NCBI GenBank assembly: GCA_965250265.1
Contig: CBDFNO010000012.1
Location: 372,001 to 436,000, forward strand
Length of the DNA stretch: 64,000 bases
Direction of reading: 5' to 3'
From: PRS1 sp965250265
Lineage (GTDB): Bacteria > Bacteroidota > Bacteroidia > Flavobacteriales > Flavobacteriaceae
Position 1 is the first letter of the stretch. Every line of letters starts with the position of its first letter. Of the stretch, positions 18,367-27,094 are shown piece after piece. The notes under the pieces were generated by a model. It did not search any database. It had not been told where the DNA came from and was given only the letters and a program-made list of their open reading frames with translations. A program made the position numbers and the translations under genes.

Positions 18367-19278
18367 TTATTCAACTTTTTCCATCACATAGTTATATATA
18401 ATTTTAGATATTTTAGCTAGTTGTTCAGTTCCTTTATCAAAATCTTTTAAGTTTTTAGATAACAAAACTAAAACATAAGATCTTCCATTTGGTAAATAAA
18501 TAATCCCTGCATCATGATGAACTCCAGTTATAGATCCTGTTTTATGTGCTACATTAACATCCTTAGGCAGGTAAAGAGGAATAATATCATTAAACTTTTG
18601 TGCTTTTAAAATCGTTAGCATTTGTTCACAATCTTCTTTACTTCCTGCTTTATATGTGGCTATAGCTTTCATGATTATCATTAAGTCCTTTGCTGTTGTA
18701 GAATTACTTAGCCCCAATTCATATGCCTTTATATCTTCAACTCCTCTAAGCACATCGATATTTTCGGCACCTAATTCTCTCATGTTTGCTGTTACGGTTT
18801 TTGCATTTACTAACTCTATTAAAACATTAGTTGCCAAATTACTACTCACAGTAATCATACTATACAAAAGATCATAAATCTTTACTTTGTTGCCAATACT
18901 ATTATAAATTATATCATCGCTATCATCACTAATATCCATACTATAAGAACTGTTATCTACAATACTTTTAAATTCATTTTTAAGCAAAATAGAATCATTT
19001 AAATTTATTTTTTGTTGAGCAGCCTGTTTATACAATTCTATCATCACTGGAACTTTCATTGTACTTGCTGCATGAAAAGATTCATCAGCATTAATTAGTG
19101 TGATTTCATTATGATTTGATAAATCCAAAAATGCCAAAGCAATATCTCCATCAATATCATGAATTTGTTCAATAATGTTGCTTCTTAATAAATCCTTTGG
19201 TGGTAATTTCTTGTTTTTACAAGCAGCAATGAATAACAATATTATAAGTGAAGAAATAATTCTAATCAATTTACACAT
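18367..19278 (-). CDS. class A beta-lactamase-like serine hydrolase lipoprotein
   Basis: A 303-residue lipoprotein (lipobox LFIAAC). Three active-site motifs of class A beta-lactamases and related transpeptidases are visible: STMK (SxxK), SSN in the SDN position, and KTG in HKTGSITG. The order and spacing fit the class A fold. Whether it hydrolyses beta-lactams cannot be told from sequence, because the omega-loop region is divergent and a glutamate there is not certain. It is transcribed toward the S41 gene. It may be a true lactamase or a peptidoglycan-related hydrolase. Confidence 0.82.
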   Translation of the reverse strand: MCKLIRIISSLIILLFIAACKNKKLPPKDLLRSNIIEQIHDIDGDIALAFLDLSNHNEITLINADESFHAASTMKVPVMIELYKQAAQQKINLNDSILLKNEFKSIVDNSSYSMDISDDSDDIIYNSIGNKVKIYDLLYSMITVSSNLATNVLIELVNAKTVTANMRELGAENIDVLRGVEDIKAYELGLSNSTTAKDLMIIMKAIATYKAGSKEDCEQMLTILKAQKFNDIIPLYLPKDVNVAHKTGSITGVHHDAGIIYLPNGRSYVLVLLSKNLKDFDKGTEQLAKISKIIYNYVMEKVE

Positions 19279-19399
19279 ATGATAATAGTAAAATTAAGTA
19301 TGCTCTAATTTAATAAAAAACTTCTTGGGCATTTACATTGAATTATTTTTATTGTTCTAACTAAATATGAAATATAATAAATTAAAAAATATATTGTTA

Positions 19400-20098
19400 C
19401 TATTTCAATTTTCTCAAAAGAATAGATTTAAATTGTGACCCAATAGGGATGCGATGTTCTCCTATTGAAACCGCATCAGAACTCACTGAATCTATTTTAC
19501 TAAAATTAACGATATATGATTTTTGAATTTGGATAAAATCATCGGTTAAATGAGATAAGGCTTCGGCTATACTTTGCCTGGCCATTATTCTCTTACCATT
19601 TACAAAATAGAACATATAATTACCATCTTTTTGGAGATATTCTATGTCTTCTATCTTTATTTGGTGTGTGTCGAGTCCACTTTTTATAAAAATAGTATGC
19701 TTTGTTTGAGGTATATTGACAGTCGAAATATGTTGTTTATCATATTTATCAATAAGCTTAGTGATGGTCTTGGAGAAACGCTCCAAACTTATTGGTTTTA
19801 AGAGGTAGTCTATAGTATTAACATCATAACTTTCTAGAGCATGTTCAGAATAAGCAGTCGTAAAGACTATTTCAGTCTTAGATCCTATCATTTTTGATAA
19901 GGATAATCCACTTAAATGTGGCATATTAATATCTAAGAAAACCACATCAACCATGTTGGTATTAAGAAATTCCAATGCCTTTAATCCGTTTCTAAATGTT
20001 GATATCAATTCAAAATTCGAGAAGTGCTTTAAATACGAAGCAATAAGTTCAATGGCCTTTGGCTCGTCATCAACTATTATAACCTTCATCTGTATCAA
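19400..20098 (-). CDS. LytTR-family response regulator
   Basis: An N-terminal receiver domain (VIIVDDEPKA, phosphoacceptor Asp in VVFLDINMP, and the lysine of DYLLKPI) is joined to a C-terminal LytTR DNA-binding domain with YLQKDGNYMFYFVNG and FIQIQKSYIVNF. The ATG at 20089 (MKVIIVDD) is an equally good start. The gene overlaps the end of the sensor kinase gene, so the two form a two-component system. LytTR regulators bind paired direct repeats; the target here is not known. Confidence 0.92.
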   Translation of the reverse strand: MIQMKVIIVDDEPKAIELIASYLKHFSNFELISTFRNGLKALEFLNTNMVDVVFLDINMPHLSGLSLSKMIGSKTEIVFTTAYSEHALESYDVNTIDYLLKPISLERFSKTITKLIDKYDKQHISTVNIPQTKHTIFIKSGLDTHQIKIEDIEYLQKDGNYMFYFVNGKRIMARQSIAEALSHLTDDFIQIQKSYIVNFSKIDSVSSDAVSIGEHRIPIGSQFKSILLRKLK

Positions 20099-21119
20099 TT
20101 ATTAATTCGACAATATAAACACCATTACTTTCAAACCTAATACTATGTTTATTCGGGTAAGCCAACTTTAGCCGTTCATTGTTTGATTCAATTCCAAAAC
20201 CACCTTTTTCATTTTTGACTAAAAGAGTAGGGATAGAATTTTCTATTTTAAAGATAATCTTATTTTCTTTAGAAATGGTCATATCAATATGTATAAAAGC
20301 TTTTTCTTCTGGTTGTACGCCATGCTTAAACGCATTTTCTACATAGCAAAGGAAAATTCCAGGCTCAATTTTTTGCTTGCCTACTATGCCATTTACATTA
20401 AATTTAAAATCAATTTCGTTATCCTCGAAACGCAAAAGGTGTAGTTCAGCAAAGTTTTTAATGAATTCAATTTCTTCAACAATTGACACTTTCTCATTTT
20501 TGGTATCATATACTACATAACGCAATAACCCTGAAAGTTTATCAATACTTTTGGCCAATTTTGGATTGCTCTTCTGATCCACCATAGAGAGTAAATTATT
20601 CATGGTATTAAATAAAAAATGAGGTTGCAATTGTGATTTTAACAAGTTCAATTCAGCTTGATTCTTAATCAATTCTAATTGTTTTTTATCCTGTTCATTT
20701 TTAATCCACATTTTTATAAAGCCATAACCGAGAGCTGCAGCTACATAAAAAATAAGAATGCCATATGATATATTAGTAATTTGAACAGATTCAGAAAAAA
20801 TTAAGTACCTAGTGATAAGATAAAATACTAGTATTAAAGAAAAGATCATCAATAGCGACTTTACTATAAACGATTTGAATGCCTTAGTTTTTCCTAATTC
20901 TTGAATAAAAAAAAGTTGAATGTAAAAAATGATAAGGAAGATGAATTGCCCAACTAAAAAATAATTAATAAGACTCTTACTTCTAAAAATCTGTTTTGTT
21001 TCTTCTCCATTAATAATTTCAATTTCTTGTAATTCAATTGAATTTATCGAAACAATTAGCCAAGAAGTTAATATCCAGAATATTACATTAAGCGTTATTT
21101 CAAACCATTTTACTCTCAT
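20070..21119 (-). CDS. LytS-like sensor histidine kinase
   Basis: Four membrane segments fill roughly residues 10-135, followed by a coiled-coil and the His-kinase domain of the LytS/YehU type, with LQPHFLFNTMNNLL holding the phosphorylated histidine. GFGIESNNERL near the end is the ATP-binding G-box. No periplasmic ligand domain is seen, so the signal is probably sensed in the membrane. The stop overlaps the start of the LytTR regulator gene. Confidence 0.92.
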   Translation of the reverse strand: MRVKWFEITLNVIFWILTSWLIVSINSIELQEIEIINGEETKQIFRSKSLINYFLVGQFIFLIIFYIQLFFIQELGKTKAFKSFIVKSLLMIFSLILVFYLITRYLIFSESVQITNISYGILIFYVAAALGYGFIKMWIKNEQDKKQLELIKNQAELNLLKSQLQPHFLFNTMNNLLSMVDQKSNPKLAKSIDKLSGLLRYVVYDTKNEKVSIVEEIEFIKNFAELHLLRFEDNEIDFKFNVNGIVGKQKIEPGIFLCYVENAFKHGVQPEEKAFIHIDMTISKENKIIFKIENSIPTLLVKNEKGGFGIESNNERLKLAYPNKHSIRFESNGVYIVELIIDTDEGYNS

Positions 21120-21320
21120 TCCACAAATATATTACACCAGATTTCAAAATAAGCAATAAAGGTATGAACTATAGTAAATATGTTACAAAGCGATTGCCTT
21201 TCTATATATCACACATATGTATAGGTTGATACCATTTTTATCTGAATTGATACTTTTTTCAAAACACAAAAGATTAGAACAACTTATTTAGCTCAAAATA
21301 ATATTAAAACAAAAGGTAAA

Positions 21321-22739
21321 ATGAAAAAAATAACATTTATCATTCTGCTCATTGCTTGTATGCTTACAAGCTGTAACTCACAGAATGAATCAAAAATTAA
21401 AAGCAGTGATAAATTAGAATCTAATATTGACGCTTTGGTAAAGCAATACCAGGATCTTGATATTTTCTCTGGAGTAGTTTTAGTTGCTGAAAAAGGAAAG
21501 ATTAAATACCACAAAGCTTTTGGATTAGCAAATAGAGAAACAAAAGAAGCCAATACATTGAATACTAAATTTGATATTGGATCCATGAACAAATCCTTTA
21601 CAAAAACACTCATTCTACAGTTGATGGAAGCTAAGAAGTTGAAAATGACAGATAAACTTGGAAAATACCTTTCTGGTTTTCCAGAAACTGCTTCTACTAA
21701 AATAACAATATTAGATTTGCTCAAGCATTCATCAGGATATGGCAGTTATTGGGGACGGGATTTTAATGATTTACACATTGACCAAAAAAGAATTCCAGCT
21801 TTGGTAGAACGTATTAAAAAATTGCGATTAGAGTTTGAACCTGGAACAGAAATTCAATATAGCAATGCAGGCTATGTTTTATTAGGCGCTATTATAGAAA
21901 AGATTACTGAAAAAACCTATCATCAAAACGTAACAGAACGTATTATAGAACCACTTGGATTATCCGAGACCTATATAGTTGATAAATCTGAAGTTCCAAA
22001 TAGAGCTATTGGCTATTATAAAGATATGAAAGGAAACATTATGAGTAATACTGGTTTTGTTGAAGTGCCAAATCCAGATGGAGGATTTCAATCTACGTCC
22101 CAAGATGTTGCAAAATTTTACAATGAATACTTCTATGGTACAAAACTGTTAAGTAAGGAAACAAAAATGAGAGAAGAATTTTTTGGTATTATTAATAAAA
22201 ATAGAACTACAGGAGGAGCTATACCGATGGCTGGTGGATTTCCAGGTGCAAATACAGCATATTTTGAAGTATTAAGAGATGGAATAAGCATTATAGTTTT
22301 TGCAAATATGGATGAGCCCGTTGCCGAACAATTGGGCGCAGGTATTCTTACATTAGTTAGAGGTCAAGAGCCCAAAGCACCATCACTTCCTGCCATTCAA
22401 AATGTATACAATATGTATCGTAATCATGGATTAGACTATGTCAAGAACAACTTTTATGGCCTTATTGATAACTTTCATGCCGAAGATCCTAAAGGCATCA
22501 TTTTAAACGATATTGGATATCAGTTTTTACATGAAAATGATATCGATACTGCAATCGCTTTTTTTGAACTTAATGTAGAACTTTTTCCTGAAGACGCGAA
22601 TCTTTGGGACAGTCTAGGCGAAGTATATTTTAAAAAGGGAGATAGCGTGAAAGCACTAGAATACTACCAAAAAGCATTGGTCATGGATCCATATATGGAA
22701 TCAGCACAAGAAATGGTAAAAAAGCTAAGCCACAAATAA
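21321..22739 (+). CDS. serine hydrolase (beta-lactamase superfamily) with TPR tail
   Basis: A 472-residue lipoprotein (lipobox LTSC). The serine-lysine pair is in DIGSMNKSFTK (SMNK) and the YxN motif is in QYSNAGY, as in esterase/peptidase members of the class C superfamily. A linker and two TPR units (LWDSLGEVYFKKGDSVKA, then YYQKALVMDP) close the protein. The substrate is unknown; relatives include D-aminopeptidases, esterases and PBP4*-like enzymes. It is divergent from the LytS-like gene, about 200 bases apart, so that two-component system is a candidate regulator. Confidence 0.87.
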   Translation: MKKITFIILLIACMLTSCNSQNESKIKSSDKLESNIDALVKQYQDLDIFSGVVLVAEKGKIKYHKAFGLANRETKEANTLNTKFDIGSMNKSFTKTLILQLMEAKKLKMTDKLGKYLSGFPETASTKITILDLLKHSSGYGSYWGRDFNDLHIDQKRIPALVERIKKLRLEFEPGTEIQYSNAGYVLLGAIIEKITEKTYHQNVTERIIEPLGLSETYIVDKSEVPNRAIGYYKDMKGNIMSNTGFVEVPNPDGGFQSTSQDVAKFYNEYFYGTKLLSKETKMREEFFGIINKNRTTGGAIPMAGGFPGANTAYFEVLRDGISIIVFANMDEPVAEQLGAGILTLVRGQEPKAPSLPAIQNVYNMYRNHGLDYVKNNFYGLIDNFHAEDPKGIILNDIGYQFLHENDIDTAIAFFELNVELFPEDANLWDSLGEVYFKKGDSVKALEYYQKALVMDPYMESAQEMVKKLSHK

Positions 22740-22779
22740 ACTTTATATTTTAAACCTTTTTATCTATAAGCAGTCTAAA

Positions 22780-22800
22780 GTATATTATTATGTAATATAC
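22780..22800. promoter_or_regulatory. 8-bp inverted repeat before mauG-like gene
   Basis: GTATATTA and TAATATAC are perfect inverted copies around TTATG, ending five bases before the mauG-like start. It could occlude or expose the start region; there is no T-run. Confidence 0.3.
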
Positions 22801-22804
22801 ACAC

Positions 22805-24041
22805 ATGAAACTACACAAAACCTACTTTTTAATTTTAATCGCTACTATTTTATCTTGTTCCAGTAGCGATAATGAGTTCGTACCCATTGAAGAAAATCCT
22901 ATTGATGAGGATCCTATAGAAGACAGTAATTCTATTTTAAATCTGCCAGCGGCGGCTTTTAACTATTCAAACATCAATTTTCCTACCTCATTCAACGATT
23001 TTGTTATGGACGTGTTGGATAATACACCTGCAGATAACCCAACAACAGACGCTGGAGCAACATTGGGAAGAGTTTTGTTTTACGATAAGAATATGTCGGT
23101 AAATAACACAATTGCTTGTGCTTCTTGTCATATTCAAAGTGAAGGGTTTTCAGATAATAACACACTTAGTGAAGGTTTTGAAGGTGGATTTACAGGTCGA
23201 AATTCTATGGGATTGGCAAATTCCCGTTTTTATGAAAATGGTATGTTTTTTTGGGATCATCGTGCAGTAACATTAGAAGATCAGGTATTAATGCCCATTC
23301 AAGATGACGTAGAAATGGGAATGACTTTAGAAGGTTTAGTTACTAAACTATCGGCATTAGAGTATTATCCAGATTTGTTTACAGATGCTTTTGCATCAAC
23401 TGAAATTACGTCCGATAAAATATCAAAAGCGTTAGCGCAATTTGTTCGTTCTATGGTGTCTTTTGAAACAAAATATGATGATGGCCTTGCCCAAGCAGGA
23501 AATATGTTTGCAAACTTTCCAAATTTCACCTCTGAAGAAAATTTAGGAAAATCTATTTTTAATGGTTCCTTCCGAACAGAACCAGGAGGAAACTGTGCTG
23601 TTTGCCATATGAATAATGACGGCGATCCGATAAATCCAGGATCAAATCTACGAAATCAAGCACTCTTTATGTTGGTATCTTCTCCAAGAAATAATGGTAT
23701 TGATCCTGATGGAAATGTAGAGGATATAGGTATTGGAGGCGTAAATGGAGCAACAATGGCAATTGGCGCATTCAAAGCCATCACTAAGAAATATTGAACT
23801 CACTGCACCTTATATGCACGATGGGCGCTTAGCAACGCTTGAAGATGTTGTTGAACACTATAGTACCGGCGTTTTAGATCACCCACAATTATCATCACCA
23901 GCTTTAGTCAATGGTGACGGCACTCCAGTGCATTTAAACTTAACTCAAACAGAAAAAGACGCGTTGGTAGCATTTTTAAAAACATTAACGGATACCAATT
24001 TTATTACAGACGAAAAATATTCTGATCCTTTTAATAACTAA
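22805..24041 (+). pseudogene. frameshifted di-haem cytochrome c peroxidase (MauG family)
   Basis: The lipoprotein (lipobox ILSC) has two haem-binding motifs, CASCH and CAVCH, as in bacterial di-haem peroxidases that reduce hydrogen peroxide or oxidise proteins. The first frame ends at 23797 after GAFKAITKKY. The second frame, open from 23745, continues with PSLRNIELTAPYMHDGR, the expected next block of the family. Loss of two C at about 23778-23781 (GCCCCA to GCCA) explains the break. Without the C-terminal part the third conserved block is lost, so the protein is probably inactive unless this is an assembly error. It begins a likely operon that continues with the nuclease-like lipoprotein. 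Confidence 0.82.
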
Positions 24042-24055
24042 AAAAAATATAATTA

Positions 24056-24937
24056 ATGAAATCATCGAGTACCAATATATTACTTATTATATCAATTATG
24101 TTACTATTTTCTTGTTCGAGCGAAGACAGTACAACAATAACAGATAATGATGCTATAGAAGTGGATGATGATCCTGAACAAGGTGAAATTGAAGAGTTTA
24201 ATGTCATGTCCTATAATATTTCTGGCGGAACATTTTCAATTCATAAAGATTCTTTAATAGCAATTATTAAAAGAAACACTATCGATATTCTTGGTGCTCA
24301 AGAATTAAGTGGTATGATAAAATCTGAATTTATGTCATTATTAGGATCAAGTTTTTCATTGATTGAAACTTTCCCAACCGATCCAAATGCGAGTACGCAT
24401 AATATTGTCTACAACAATCAGACATTTTCTGTAATAGATTTTGGATACTTCGAAACAGAATTTTGTGGAGCAAGGCGTTTCATCAACTGGTCTTTTTTAG
24501 AAAAATTAGATGATAATGTACAGTATTATGTATATAATAATCATTTGTGCCGTACCGATTTAGAATTACGAAAGCAGCATTTAGTTGATTTAACAAATTT
24601 AATGGAAACACATCAAACACAAGAAGGAACTGATTATAAAGCAATTATAACAGGCGATTTTAATTCAAACGCTACAACAGAATACATTGCGTATATGTTA
24701 GGAAATGGTACACTTGCCATAGGGACAGATGTTTTTACAAACCCGATAACAATTATTGATACCTGGGATGCCATAAATCCCAATACTACAAAACCATCTC
24801 AATTTGGTGTAGCCATAGATTATATTTTTTCTACCACAAATATGAACATTATAAGTTCTTCTGTAGATTTATCAGGAGCTAATAGTCAAGGTGTATTCCC
24901 GTCGGAACATTCGCCGGTAATTACAACATTTAATTAA
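24056..24937 (+). CDS. endonuclease/exonuclease/phosphatase-family lipoprotein
   Basis: A 293-residue lipoprotein (lipobox LFSC) followed by an acidic spacer and an EEP-fold domain. NVMSYNISGG, GAQEL, VYNNHLCR, ITGDFNSN and SEHSPV match the metal-binding and catalytic blocks of the DNase I/sphingomyelinase superfamily, including the final histidine. It would act outside the inner membrane on a phosphodiester such as extracellular DNA or a phospholipid. It starts 14 bases after the peroxidase gene. Confidence 0.85.
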   Translation: MKSSSTNILLIISIMLLFSCSSEDSTTITDNDAIEVDDDPEQGEIEEFNVMSYNISGGTFSIHKDSLIAIIKRNTIDILGAQELSGMIKSEFMSLLGSSFSLIETFPTDPNASTHNIVYNNQTFSVIDFGYFETEFCGARRFINWSFLEKLDDNVQYYVYNNHLCRTDLELRKQHLVDLTNLMETHQTQEGTDYKAIITGDFNSNATTEYIAYMLGNGTLAIGTDVFTNPITIIDTWDAINPNTTKPSQFGVAIDYIFSTTNMNIISSSVDLSGANSQGVFPSEHSPVITTFN

Positions 24938-24989
24938 ATTAAACTTTTTATTAAAAGTAAAGTCTAACTAATAAATTAAAACTAAAACA

Positions 24990-25562
24990 ATGAATAAAAA
25001 CATTTTAAAATTAGGATTATTATCAGCAATATTATTAATAACAGTACCTATTTCTGCACAAGTGTAAGGGCAGAGATCTCAAAATAGAAGTCAAGGTCAA
25101 CGATCTATGCCTGCGTTTAATGCCGAAAATGCCGTAGGTATTATAAAATATAATGCTAAACGAATAATTAAAAAAATCAATATTAAAAATGAGGATAAAA
25201 GGAGGGAAGTCGTTAAAGTATTTTCAGCCTATAATCAAACTATTGATGAGATTAAATCATTAAACTCTGAAAAACTTAAGGATATTAAAAGATTAGTTAA
25301 TGAAGCTCAAAAAAATGCAATGGCTACTCGAGACAGAGATGCCATGCGATTAGCACGAAAAGATGCTAATGAGAAGCTAGCACCTATAAAATCTCAGATT
25401 TCTAATGCCGACCAGAAGCTAAATAAAAGCTTAATGCTAATACTCTCGAAGGAGCAATTTGAGAGATGGACTAAATACCAACAATTCAGAAAAGAGGCAC
25501 TACAACCCAATCTACCGGAACGCATGAATAATAATTCAGGCGGATCAAGAAGAAATAACTAA
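24990..25562 (+). pseudogene. secreted helical protein with in-frame stop after its signal peptide
   Basis: The ATG at 24990 begins a classic signal peptide ending in ISAQV, but a TAA follows at 25065-25067. The same frame then reads on through a Q/R/S-rich linker and a 151-codon helical, highly charged domain that resembles Spy/CpxP-like periplasmic proteins in general character. A one-base change would restore the frame. The ATG at 25107 would give a product without a signal peptide. It is placed between the nuclease-like and deiodinase-like genes of one probable operon. Confidence 0.7.
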
Positions 25563-25610
25563 AATGGACATTGAATTAGTTTATAAATATTAATATTTAA
25601 TTATAAAAAA

Positions 25611-26945
25611 ATGAAACAAAAATTATCACTTTTATTCCTTTTCTCATGTTTAGGATTAGTTGCATTACAAACAAGTGCGCAAAACCGTAACGGAAGCCCT
25701 AATATGAGATTAGAAGCAACGGGGCTCAATATTGGTAGTATTTTAGATAGCTCTTTAGATGTATTCAGCTCTAATGGAGTTAAGATGAAAGTAACAGATT
25801 TGTTCACAAACAAACCTACGATTATTGTAAGTGGATGCCTCACCTGTCCTGTTTTTTTAAGAACCTATGCTGGAGTTGAAGCAGTTTACCAAGATTATAA
25901 AGAAAATGTAAATTTCTATTATCTTTATAAAACACTTGCACATCCTGAAAACCATGGTTATATACAACCAATAACCATTGATGAACGCTTATTACATATT
26001 TCAGAGACAAAGGAAAAATTGCAAACAAAGATTCCTTGGTTAGCAGACCCGATGACAAATGAAGTGAGTTCGACATTTGGTCTTACACCGAATTCTGAAT
26101 TTTTATTCGACACCAAAGGAAAGATCCTTTATATGAATGCTTGGAGTAATGCCGACGACCTTCGAAAAGCACTAGTTAAATTAGTTGGTCCAGCGACTAA
26201 TATAACTACTATTGCATCTCTTAATTTGCCAACAGTTTCACCTATGGGTACGGCTTCGGAAGAGGTAACAACCCGTGTTACTGTGGATGAGAACCTCATA
26301 CCTGTTCTTGTTCATCCTGAAGCCAATAATGGGATTTACTATGTAAAATTACGAGCTGAAGTAACAAGTGATTTATTAAGCGAAGGTTCGGGAAAATTAT
26401 ATCTTGGCTTTCACTTAGATCCTATTCATAATGTGCATTGGAACAACTTGGTTGATCCCTTAAAATATGAAATCATTGTTCCAGAAGGTACTCAAATTAA
26501 AGAAGCAAAGGGAATGGCTCCATCCATCAAACAACCCAGTGATACTGAACCTAGGGAATTTTTTATAGAAGTAGATAACTGGGATTCTGGTGACCAACTA
26601 CCTATCGAAATTATATATTATGCTTGCGACGAGAATGACAAGTGGTGTAAAATTGTAGTTCAAAAATACACGCTCGTTCTTGATCGTGACCCATTTGCAG
26701 GTGGCGTGATAGGAAGATCTTTTCGAGCAGGTGGCGGTCAATCTATGAGAGAAGGAGCAAGAGGTAGTCAAATGGGTCAGGGTTTCAACATGGTTGTACG
26801 AATGATGAGTTTTGATAAAAACAAGGACGGGCTTTTAAGTAAGGAAGAAGTCCCCGAACGGATGCGAATGCGATTTGACGCCATGGATACTAATAAGGAC
26901 GGTTTTCTAAGTAAGGAGGAACTAAGTAAGATGAGAAGACGCTAG
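25611..26945 (+). CDS. secreted thioredoxin-fold/deiodinase-like protein with EF hands
   Basis: The 444 residues start with a signal peptide ending TSAQN. A thioredoxin-like domain follows, with SGCLTCP (CxxC) and LYKTLAHPENHGY, resembling the iodothyronine deiodinase-like/redoxin group. A beta-rich middle region comes next. The C-terminus carries two EF-hand loops, DKNKDGLLSKEE and DTNKDGFLSKEE, which should bind calcium. The protein probably works in the periplasm as a redox or calcium-linked factor. It ends the operon of peroxidase, nuclease-like and Spy-like genes. Confidence 0.78.
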   Translation: MKQKLSLLFLFSCLGLVALQTSAQNRNGSPNMRLEATGLNIGSILDSSLDVFSSNGVKMKVTDLFTNKPTIIVSGCLTCPVFLRTYAGVEAVYQDYKENVNFYYLYKTLAHPENHGYIQPITIDERLLHISETKEKLQTKIPWLADPMTNEVSSTFGLTPNSEFLFDTKGKILYMNAWSNADDLRKALVKLVGPATNITTIASLNLPTVSPMGTASEEVTTRVTVDENLIPVLVHPEANNGIYYVKLRAEVTSDLLSEGSGKLYLGFHLDPIHNVHWNNLVDPLKYEIIVPEGTQIKEAKGMAPSIKQPSDTEPREFFIEVDNWDSGDQLPIEIIYYACDENDKWCKIVVQKYTLVLDRDPFAGGVIGRSFRAGGGQSMREGARGSQMGQGFNMVVRMMSFDKNKDGLLSKEEVPERMRMRFDAMDTNKDGFLSKEELSKMRRR

Positions 26946-27094
26946 TTATATCGGATCACAACTAGGCATTTAACAAGAATTATTCTATTAATTCTAAGTG
27001 ATATTATATAGTAATACATGCTTAGATAATACCGAATAAAATTGCTATTGATATACCGTCAAACTCTACTAAATCTTGTGCAATTAAATTAGTT

